12,104 nucleotides of DNA from Moorella sp. UBA4076 (lineage in GTDB: Bacteria > Bacillota > DSM-521 > Neomoorellales > Neomoorellaceae): assembly GCA_002383405.1 (NCBI GenBank), contig DFYS01000024.1, positions 1 to 12,104 on the forward strand, written 5' to 3'. A program made the position numbers and the translations under genes. Of this stretch, positions 7,545 through 12,104 are shown in pieces (positions within the stretch are counted from its first letter, which is position 1; every line of letters starts with the position of its first letter). Below the pieces are notes generated by a model. That model saw only the letters and a program-made list of their open reading frames with translations. It searched no databases and had not been told where the DNA came from.

Positions 7545-7600
7545 GAGGTGCGAGGTGGGAGCGAAAATCCCACCTTCCACCTCCCCATCTCACCTCTCAT
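7534..7600 (+). repeat. Inverted heptamer repeat (large imperfect hairpin) at the end of murA
   Basis: The left arm is GTGAGGG, GTGAGAG, GTGCGAG and GTGGGAG (7534-7561). The right arm is the complementary, partly degenerate heptamers from TCCCACC (7568) to CTCTCAT (7600), separated by a short CGAAAA-containing loop. The tip GGTGGGA/TCCCACC pairs perfectly and lower parts pair imperfectly. The murA stop (7542-7544) lies in the left arm. A TTTTT run follows about 15 nt later (7616-7620), so the structure may weakly terminate or insulate the mur block from the ftsQ promoter. Confidence 0.7.
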
Positions 7601-7602
7601 AG

Positions 7603-7630
7603 TGGACAGGCCTGCTTTTTCTGGTATAAT
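7603..7630 (+). promoter_or_regulatory. Strong sigma-A-type promoter for ftsQ-sbp-ftsA
   Basis: The -35 TGGACA (7603-7608, 5 of 6 to consensus) is followed after 16 nt by a perfect -10 TATAAT (7625-7630). The -10 is extended by TG at the right place (TGGTATAAT). Predicted transcription start is about 7637, giving a very short leader before the ftsQ SD (GAGGTGGGG, 7641-7649). This is the best promoter in the window and separates the mur block from the fts block. Confidence 0.8.
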
Positions 7631-7651
7631 GGCAGTAAATGAGGTGGGGCG

Positions 7652-8422
7652 ATGCCTTTCCCGGCTCATTCCCCGCGGGTGTACCGGCAGCGGCGCCAGC
7701 GCCTGCGGCGGTTAATATTTTTCCTGCTAATAGTAACGGCTTTATTTTATTTTATCCATTCCGGTTTCTTCGGCCTGGGAGAGATCAAAATCACCGGTAA
7801 CGAGTATATTCCTGCTGCCGAGCTGGAAGACCTGATGGGTATAGCCAGGGGTGTCAACCTCTGGCAGGTCGACACGACCATGGTCGCCGGGAGGCTGGCC
7901 ACCCACCCGCTGGTTGCCGCCGCCCGGGTAAGCCGGCGCTGGCCTCGCACCCTGGTCGTGCAGGTTCAAGCTCGCAAACCGGCAGCCCTGCTGGTCCAGG
8001 ACGGTGGTTTTTTACTGGTCGATGGCGACGGGGTGGTCATGGAAAGGATATCCAGCCTGGGCGATTTAAAACTGCCGCTTATTTCCGGCCCGGGCTCCCC
8101 GGGGGATGCCGGCCCCGGCAAGGAGATCGCTCACCCCGGTCTTAAAGCCGCCCTGGCTGTATGCCGGCAGATACCGCCGGGCGAATTAAGCCGGCTGCAA
8201 GAAATAATCGCCCCGGCGGCGGATAAACTCGATCTGATCTGGGAGGGTAACATCCGCGTCCGCTTTGGCGATAGCCAGCAGGTGGCGGCCAAGCTGGCGC
8301 GGCTGCAGGAAGCCCTCCAGGGCCTTGCCGGCGGGGAGACGATTGATTATATCGATGTCAGTTTTGCCGGCGCACCGGTAGTAAAGTTTGACAACAACGA
8401 CCAACAGGGAAAGAAGGAATGA
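7652..8422 (+). CDS. ftsQ: FtsQ/DivIB, bitopic divisome protein with a POTRA domain
   Basis: Cell-division protein of the FtsQ/DivIB family, which forms a complex with FtsB/DivIC and FtsL and regulates septal peptidoglycan synthesis. The 256-residue product has a basic cytoplasmic N-terminus rich in Arg (residues 9-20), one membrane segment (about 21-38) and a POTRA domain starting at GEIKITGNEYI (43-53) and including GVNLWQVD (67-74). It continues with the extracytoplasmic beta domain and ends near YIDVSFAGAPVVKF. Membrane topology and order are typical; the family is poorly conserved in sequence, so the call rests on architecture, POTRA motifs and position. ATG 7652 follows the SD GAGGTGGGG by two bases from its last G, with the GAGG core 7 nt away. 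The sbp gene starts 6 nt after the stop. Confidence 0.92.
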   Translation: MPFPAHSPRVYRQRRQRLRRLIFFLLIVTALFYFIHSGFFGLGEIKITGNEYIPAAELEDLMGIARGVNLWQVDTTMVAGRLATHPLVAAARVSRRWPRTLVVQVQARKPAALLVQDGGFLLVDGDGVVMERISSLGDLKLPLISGPGSPGDAGPGKEIAHPGLKAALAVCRQIPPGELSRLQEIIAPAADKLDLIWEGNIRVRFGDSQQVAAKLARLQEALQGLAGGETIDYIDVSFAGAPVVKFDNNDQQGKKE

Positions 8423-8428
8423 AGGCAT

Positions 8429-8758
8429 ATGTGGGTACCTTTAGCCGGTCTTATTGTCGGAGTATTAGTCGGCCTTTTGTTGCCGGTCAAGATCCCTGTT
8501 GTCTATAGCAAGTATATGTCGGTGGCTGTGCTGGCAGCCCTGGATTCCGTCTTTGGTGGTTTGCGGGCCAGCATGGAAGAGAACTTCGATAATGCCATAT
8601 TCCTGACGGGATTTTTCGCCAACACCCTGCTGGCGGCCTTCCTGGCCTACATCGGCGACCAGCTGGGGGTGGAGCTCTACCTGGCCGCCGTACTGGTGTT
8701 CGGAGTGCGCCTGTTTCAGAACCTGGCCATTATCCGCCGCCACTTGCTAAAAAGGTAA
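8429..8758 (+). CDS. sbp: Small basic membrane protein (Sbp, DUF1290 family)
   Basis: A 109-residue hydrophobic protein with about three membrane segments (roughly residues 3-20, 55-75 and 80-97). It has the family-like sequences PVVYSKYMSVAVLAALDSVFGG and DNAIFLTGFFANTLLAAFL, and a basic tail IIRRHLLKR. It matches the small basic protein found beside ftsA in B. subtilis and many Firmicutes. Its biochemical role is unknown; conserved placement between divIB and ftsA suggests a link to division or the envelope. It lies six bases after ftsQ, so it is almost certainly co-transcribed. The SD is AAGAAGGA (8411-8418) or GAAGG (8421-8425), the latter very close. Confidence 0.88.
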   Translation: MWVPLAGLIVGVLVGLLLPVKIPVVYSKYMSVAVLAALDSVFGGLRASMEENFDNAIFLTGFFANTLLAAFLAYIGDQLGVELYLAAVLVFGVRLFQNLAIIRRHLLKR

Positions 8759-8795
8759 GAAAATATACTAGCCAAAAAAAGGGAAAAGGCAAGTT

Positions 8796-10076
8796 GTGTT
8801 GAATTCTCTTTTTAAGAAAGCCCCGAGCCTGGAGGTGCCACGTTTGCCCAGGGATAATGTGGTGGTCGGTATCGATATAGGCACCACCAAGGTGGTTGCG
8901 GTGGTGGCAGAAGCAAGGCCTCAGGGCGGCATCAATGTTATCGGCCTGGGGGAAAACCCTGCGGGAGGCTTGCGCAAGGGCATTATCGTCGATATCGACA
9001 ATACCGCCCGGGCTATTGAACAGGCGGTGCAACAGGCCGAGCGCATGAGCGGTTACAAGATTCATTCCGCCTTTATCGGCCTGACAGGCCCGCATATCGG
9101 CTCGATCAATAACCGGGGTGTAGTAGCTATTGCCGGTGAAGATGGTGAAGTGCGACCCGAGGATGTGGAACGGGTCCTTCAAGCCGCCCGCGTGATCCCC
9201 CTGTCTGTTGACAGGCGTATTATCCATGTGCTGCCACGCCAGTACATAGTCGACGGTTATGACGGCATTATGGACCCCATCGGAATGAGTGGTTCGCGTC
9301 TGGAGGTGGAAACCCAGATTGTCACCGCTGCCGGGGCTGCGGTCCAGAATACCATCAAAAGCGTGCAGCGGGCCGGTTTGAGCATCGATGAGCTGGTTTT
9401 AAATCCCCTGGCTTCAGCCGAGGCGGTGCTCCAGCAAGCGGAAAAGGAACTGGGGACGGTGCTGGTCGATATCGGCGGCGGGACAACGGAAATCGCTGTA
9501 ATTGCGGAAGGCTCGCTGTGGTTTGCCGCCGTCCTGCCGGTAGGCAGTGAGCACATCACCAGTGACCTGGCGGTGGGCTTACGGACCCCTATTACCCAGG
9601 CTGAGGTCATTAAAAAGGAGCATGGCTGTGTCCGGGCCGACCCGACAGCCGAGAATGATTATATTGAAGTGGCGGCAGTAGGGGGTAAAGAAAAAAGGCG
9701 AGTGGCCAAAAAATTGCTGGCCGGGATCATCGAACCGCGGGTGGAAGAGATTTTTGCCCTGGTCCGCCGGGAAATCAGCTCTTCCCGGTTCCAGGGGCTC
9801 CTGCCCGGCGGGATAGTCCTCACCGGCGGCGGCTCCCTCCTGGGGGGAATAACCAGACTGGCAGAGGATACCCTGGCCATGCCGGTGCGTCTGGGCTGGC
9901 CGGAAAACAGCGGCGGCCTGGCTGATATGGTGGCTTCCCCGGCCTACGCCACTGCGGTGGGCCTGGTAAATTACGGCGCCGGTCGCCTGGCTCATACCCA
10001 GGTCGCTGCCGGCCGTGAGGTTATCTGGGATAACTTCTGGGTCAAGATCAAAAACTGGTGGCACGAGCTCTTTTAA
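8796..10076 (+). CDS. ftsA: FtsA, actin-like membrane tether of the Z ring
   Basis: Actin-fold ATPase that binds the FtsZ C-terminal peptide and anchors the ring to the membrane. In the 426-residue reading the phosphate-1 motif is VGIDIGTTK (24-32), the phosphate-2 motif DIGGGTTE (215-222) and the adenosine motif GIVLTGGGSLLGG (339-351), with the SHS2/1C domain between. The C-terminus NFWVKIKNWWHELF is a classic amphipathic membrane-targeting helix. GTG 8796 has a weak SD (AAAAGG, 8784-8789). A TTG at 8844 has a perfect SD, GGAGGTG (8831-8837), and gives an N-terminus closer to the family's usual length, so the true start is unsettled. The next 228 bases before ftsZ contain repeats rather than genes. 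Confidence 0.94.
   Translation: MLNSLFKKAPSLEVPRLPRDNVVVGIDIGTTKVVAVVAEARPQGGINVIGLGENPAGGLRKGIIVDIDNTARAIEQAVQQAERMSGYKIHSAFIGLTGPHIGSINNRGVVAIAGEDGEVRPEDVERVLQAARVIPLSVDRRIIHVLPRQYIVDGYDGIMDPIGMSGSRLEVETQIVTAAGAAVQNTIKSVQRAGLSIDELVLNPLASAEAVLQQAEKELGTVLVDIGGGTTEIAVIAEGSLWFAAVLPVGSEHITSDLAVGLRTPITQAEVIKKEHGCVRADPTAENDYIEVAAVGGKEKRRVAKKLLAGIIEPRVEEIFALVRREISSSRFQGLLPGGIVLTGGGSLLGGITRLAEDTLAMPVRLGWPENSGGLADMVASPAYATAVGLVNYGAGRLAHTQVAAGREVIWDNFWVKIKNWWHELF
8831..8837 (+). promoter_or_regulatory. Strong SD inside ftsA supporting an alternative TTG start at 8844
   Basis: GGAGGTG lies 6 nt before TTG 8844, better than the site before GTG 8796. Starting there would remove 16 residues and leave six before VVGIDIGTT, similar to known FtsA proteins. 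It may instead be a chance match, because the codons encode Leu-Glu-Val. Confidence 0.5.
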
Positions 10077-10081
10077 TCTCG

Positions 10082-10136
10082 ATGGCGGCACACCACCGCC
10101 GATAAACGGGAGAAAATAGAGGCGGGCAGGCTTCAA
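10082..10136 (+). repeat. Copy 2 of the ~55-bp dispersed repeat, after the ftsA stop
   Basis: Starts six bases after the ftsA stop and aligns ungapped with the murD 3' end (1431-1485). It is in frame with ftsA: past the stop the frame reads KREKIEAGRL, nearly identical to the MurD tail, and stays open to TAA 10161. It may be a non-coding repeat or a relic of an earlier FtsA extension. Confidence 0.6.
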
Positions 10137-10257
10137 GCTAAAATCCGGCACTCAACGCGATAATAGCGCGACTTGGAAATAAAGACCATCATCATTGCAT
10201 CCCTGCTAAAGATCAAGCCGCCAAAGTTGAGTTGCTGAGTTTCGCCAGGCCGCCAAC
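10137..10257 (+). other. Middle of the ftsA-ftsZ gap, no gene seen
   Basis: About 120 bases without a convincing ORF, promoter or terminator. Nearby elements are a small CGCG/CGCG inverted repeat with a GATAAT (10159-10164) lacking a -35. The last part, GCCAGGCCGCCAA (10244-10256), resembles GCCAGTTCCGCCAA (1501-1514) upstream of ftsW, which suggests the whole gap is a longer version of the murD-ftsW gap. Confidence 0.4.
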
Positions 10258-10285
10258 CTCACACCTCCCACCTCGCACATCTCAT
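10258..10285 (+). repeat. Heptamer tandem repeats upstream of the ftsZ SD
   Basis: Units CTCACAC, CTCCCAC, CTCGCAC and a degenerate ATCTCAT, followed within four bases by the SD GGAGGAGGAG (10289-10298). This is the same unit, orientation and position relative to the SD as before ftsW. Confidence 0.75.
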
Positions 10286-10304
10286 TTCGGAGGAGGAGTT
10301 TTGG

Positions 10305-11366
10305 GTGCTGGAATTTGAGGACAGCGATATCAATCAGTTTGCAGCCATCAAGGTGGTAGGTGTAGGTGGCGGAGGCAACAATGCTGTCAACCGGATGATC
10401 GCTGCCGGCCTGCGGGGAGTCGAATTTATCAGCGTCAATACCGATGCCCAGGCCCTGCGCCTCTGCCAGGCCGAACAGAAGGTCCAGATTGGCGCCAAAT
10501 TAACAAAGGGCCTGGGAGCCGGGGCCAACCCGGATATCGGCAAAAAGGCGGCCGAAGAGAGTCGCGAGGAGCTGGCCATGCGCCTGCAGGGGGCGGATAT
10601 GGTTTTTGTCACTGCCGGCATGGGCGGCGGCACGGGTACCGGGGCGGCGCCGGTGGTGGCGCAGGTCGCCAAGGAAGGCGGGGCCTTGACTGTTGGTGTA
10701 GTCACCCGTCCCTTCAGCTTTGAAGGCAAGAAACGCGCCGGTCAGGCCGAAAACGGTATCACCGAATTAAAAACCAAAGTCGATACCCTGATTATTATCC
10801 CCAACGACCGCCTGTTGCAGGTAGCTGATAAGCAAACCTCTATCCTGGAGGCCTTCCGTATTGCCGATGACGTCTTGCGCCAGGGGGTGCAGGGCATTTC
10901 CGACCTGATAGCTGTGCCGGGACTGATCAACCTGGACTTTGCCGATGTTAAGACGATTATGACTGACGCCGGTTCAGCGTTGATGGGTATCGGCCGGGCT
11001 ACCGGGGAAAAGCGGGCTGCCGAAGCAGCCAAAATGGCTATCTCCAGCCCGCTGCTGGAAACCTCCATTGAGGGAGCCCACGGGGTGCTGCTGAATATCA
11101 CCGGCGGGACCAACCTGGGCCTGCTGGAGGTCAATGAGGCTGCCGAAATTGTGGCCGCAGCCGCCGACCCGGAAGCGAACATAATCTTCGGGGCGGTTAT
11201 CGATGAAAGCTTGAAGGATGAAATCCGGGTCACCGTTATCGCCACCGGTTTTGAAGCCGCAGCGACCGCGCGGCAGGAGGCCGCCGCCACCCGCGAAGCA
11301 GAACTGAACATCAAACCCTTCAATATCGACGACCTGGATATACCGGCTTTTCTCCGCCGCCGGTGA
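10305..11366 (+). CDS. ftsZ: FtsZ, tubulin-like GTPase of the division ring
   Basis: Cytoplasmic GTPase that polymerises into the Z ring and recruits the divisome. The 353-residue product shows the N-terminal GVGGGGNNAVNRM (19-31), the tubulin signature GGGTGTG (108-114), VTRPFSFEGKKR (133-144), IIPNDRLL (164-171) and the T7 loop NLDFADV (209-215) carrying the catalytic Asp. The C-terminal FtsA-binding peptide is DDLDIPAFLRRR (342-353). Only about 22 residues, rich in Ala, Glu and Arg, link the core to that peptide, which is short for the family. It starts with GTG; the SD GGAGGAGGAG (10289-10298) is six bases upstream, directly after heptamer repeats. Two hairpin terminators follow, and the next gene is convergent, so ftsZ ends the operon. 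Confidence 0.98.
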   Translation: MLEFEDSDINQFAAIKVVGVGGGGNNAVNRMIAAGLRGVEFISVNTDAQALRLCQAEQKVQIGAKLTKGLGAGANPDIGKKAAEESREELAMRLQGADMVFVTAGMGGGTGTGAAPVVAQVAKEGGALTVGVVTRPFSFEGKKRAGQAENGITELKTKVDTLIIIPNDRLLQVADKQTSILEAFRIADDVLRQGVQGISDLIAVPGLINLDFADVKTIMTDAGSALMGIGRATGEKRAAEAAKMAISSPLLETSIEGAHGVLLNITGGTNLGLLEVNEAAEIVAAAADPEANIIFGAVIDESLKDEIRVTVIATGFEAAATARQEAAATREAELNIKPFNIDDLDIPAFLRRR

Positions 11367-11385
11367 TGCGCGAGGGGAGTTGAGA

Positions 11386-11427
11386 GCCTGGTGCAGTCCG
11401 CGGCTGCAACCAGGCAGCCTGATTTTT
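11386..11427 (+). terminator. Intrinsic terminator 1 after ftsZ
   Basis: GCCTGGTGCAG (11386-11396) pairs with CTGCAACCAGGC (11404-11415) with one bulged A around a 7-nt loop. A TTTTT run is at 11423-11427. The U-tract is seven bases from the stem, so efficiency is uncertain; a smaller CAGG/CCTG hairpin (11411-11421) sits right against it. Confidence 0.65.
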
Positions 11428-11455
11428 GTAGTTCAGGCAAACATTGGCGAGAATA

Positions 11456-11490
11456 GGGAGGGCTCTTTTAGCGCCCTCCCCATTTCATTA
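11456..11490. terminator. Second hairpin between convergent ftsZ and abrB-like genes
   Basis: GGGAGGGC (11456-11463) and GCCCTCCC (11473-11480) form a perfect 8-bp stem with a 9-nt loop. On the + strand it is followed by T-rich CATTTCATTAT; on the minus strand the tail is weaker. Its place between two converging genes suits a shared or bidirectional terminator. Confidence 0.6.
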
Positions 11491-11545
11491 TACCCAATAT
11501 TGTATTAGCTGCAACGATTTGTGGATCACCGCAGCCTGAGTGCTC

Positions 11546-11791
11546 TCATTTTGCGTAAAGCTTAAATTCTTCTATCGTCCGGGTGCGGCCTTCTTTGAAT
11601 TCTTTAATTGCATGCTGCGCCAAGGCATCAAAAGGGTTCTGCGTCCGGGCCAGACGTACAAAATGACTTTCCGGCTCCAGCTTGAGGGAAATAGCATCGC
11701 CATATTCTACTCCTAGAGCAGCCCTTATTTTCTTCGGTAAAGTAACCCGGCCTTTTTCGTCTACCCGTACAGTCACCTGGTTCTGGGCCAA
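11546..11791 (-). CDS. AbrB/MazE/SpoVT-family DNA-binding protein
   Basis: An 81-residue protein whose first half is a swapped-hairpin AbrB-type DNA-binding domain: VTVRVDEKGRVTLPKKIRAA, then LGVEYGDAISLKLE. The family includes transition-state regulators such as AbrB and SpoVT and antitoxins such as MazE and VapB, all acting as dimers on DNA. The second half, from QNPFDALAQHAIKEF to TIEEFKLYAK, is charged and helical, a layout common in toxin-antitoxin antitoxins. No toxin gene is visible on either side, so a role as an orphan antitoxin or a stand-alone regulator cannot be decided. The TTG start has a perfect SD (AAAGGAGGT, 11807-11799) seven bases away. It has its own promoter and a leader palindrome. 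Confidence 0.85.
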   Translation of the reverse strand: MAQNQVTVRVDEKGRVTLPKKIRAALGVEYGDAISLKLEPESHFVRLARTQNPFDALAQHAIKEFKEGRTRTIEEFKLYAK

Positions 11792-11809
11792 CTTAAAGAC
11801 CTCCTTTCA

Positions 11810-11824
11810 GTGGGATTTTCCCAC
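11810..11824. promoter_or_regulatory. Palindrome in the leader of the AbrB-like gene
   Basis: GTGGGA (11810-11815), TTT spacer, TCCCAC (11819-11824) is a perfect inverted repeat between the predicted transcription start and the SD. It could be an operator for autoregulation or an RNA hairpin near the SD. It resembles the tip of the murA-ftsQ heptamer hairpin. Confidence 0.5.
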
Positions 11825-11835
11825 CTGACAACCAT

Positions 11836-11864
11836 ATTTTACCCTGCCGCCAACATTAAATCAA
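11836..11864 (-). promoter_or_regulatory. Sigma-A-type promoter for the AbrB-like gene
   Basis: Read on the minus strand, -35 TTGATT (11864-11859) and -10 TAAAAT (11841-11836, 5 of 6) are separated by exactly 17 nt. The predicted start near 11829 gives a leader of about 38 nt. Confidence 0.65.
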
Positions 11865-11880
11865 TAGCCCCCTTTAAGGA

Positions 11881-11952
11881 TCACCAGGACCCGCCTTCCG
11901 CCAGGGTGCCGTCCACATCCGCCACCAGCAGGCGATAAGTAATGTTTTCCAA
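11881..11952 (-). pseudogene. Truncated HAD-superfamily phosphatase start
   Basis: On the minus strand a TTG (11952) preceded by the SD AGGAGGG (11970-11964) opens a 23-codon frame containing RLLVADVDGTLAEG and ending at TGA (11883-11881). DVDGTL is motif I of haloacid-dehalogenase hydrolases, with its two catalytic Asp residues, normally at the N-terminus of a protein of 200 or more residues. All three frames close soon after and no later HAD motif follows, so this looks like a 5' gene remnant cut off beside the AbrB-like gene. Only the motif supports the family call. Confidence 0.5.
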
Positions 11953-11970
11953 GATATCTTTTTCCCTCCT

Positions 11971-12104
11971 GGTTTTCTGGCCGGCGCCGTTTTATGCCCC
12001 GGCCGGTCTCGCCTCTCGGCAGGGTTGACGGGCGGCTGACGGCGGGTTCATCCCCTGCTGCCGCAGGTGCGGCGGACGACTAGGAGACTGTTGCCCAACC
12101 CCCC
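11971..12104. other. GC-rich window end, no gene seen
   Basis: Holds two hairpins: GGCCGG (11979-11984) with CCGGCC (11999-12004), and GCCGC (12060-12064) with GCGGC (12069-12073). No ORF, promoter or known RNA motif is convincing, and the window stops before any next gene. Confidence 0.4.

Noticed and set aside
8744..8769. TTGCTA and TATACT as a promoter before ftsA
   Set aside because: Spacing is only 14 nt, too short for a sigma-A promoter; the upstream ftsQ promoter can serve ftsA.
10173..10238. Short TTG-initiated frame (start LEIKTIIIASLLKIK) in the ftsA-ftsZ gap
   Set aside because: No SD, only about 21 codons and no recognisable family; likely chance in repeat-derived DNA.
12078..12096. 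GACTAGGAGACTGTTGCCC resembles a cobalamin-riboswitch B12 box
   Set aside because: Spacing and bases differ from the box consensus, and the upstream conserved riboswitch core is not present in the preceding 110 bases.

Overview
The window is a division and cell wall (dcw) cluster from a GC-rich, low-GC-phylum (Firmicutes/Clostridia) bacterium. All eleven recognised genes belong to Firmicutes families, including a small basic membrane protein (Sbp/DUF1290) between ftsQ and ftsA, strong Shine-Dalgarno (SD) sequences and frequent TTG starts. The order murD-ftsW-murG-murC-murB-murA-ftsQ-sbp-ftsA-ftsZ, with murC and murA inside the cluster, differs from Bacillus subtilis and resembles thermophilic clostridia such as Moorella and relatives. 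The genus is an inference from style, not a proof.

Layout on the + strand: murD (79-1485), ftsW/spoVE (1569-2666), murG (2669-3778), a 200-nt gap, murC (3982-5379), murB (5382-6284), murA (6288-7544), a hairpin and a strong promoter, ftsQ/divIB (7652-8422), sbp (8429-8758), ftsA (8796-10076), a 228-nt gap, and ftsZ (10305-11366), followed by two terminator hairpins. On the minus strand, convergent with ftsZ, lies an AbrB/MazE-type DNA-binding protein (11546-11791) with its own promoter and operator-like palindrome. Upstream of it is a 23-codon remnant of a HAD-family phosphatase gene (11881-11952). The last ~130 bases hold GC-rich hairpins and no gene I can support.

How the genes work together: MurA and MurB make UDP-MurNAc from UDP-GlcNAc. 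MurC and MurD add L-Ala and D-Glu. MurG converts lipid I to lipid II, and the SEDS protein FtsW polymerises lipid II at the septum. FtsZ forms the ring, FtsA tethers it to the membrane, FtsQ/DivIB belongs to the divisome core, and Sbp is a small membrane protein of unknown role. Genes within blocks are 2-6 nt apart (ftsW-murG, murC-murB-murA, ftsQ-sbp), so they are probably co-transcribed and translationally coupled.

The most unusual content is intergenic. Degenerate 7-bp tandem repeats (consensus YTCYCAC or its complement) occur in three gaps: just before the ftsW SD, just before the ftsZ SD, and as a large inverted repeat between murA and ftsQ that contains the murA stop codon. A ~55-bp sequence forming the last 18 codons of murD recurs immediately after the ftsA stop, in the same reading frame. 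The murD-ftsW and ftsA-ftsZ gaps therefore look like two versions of one composite repeat element.
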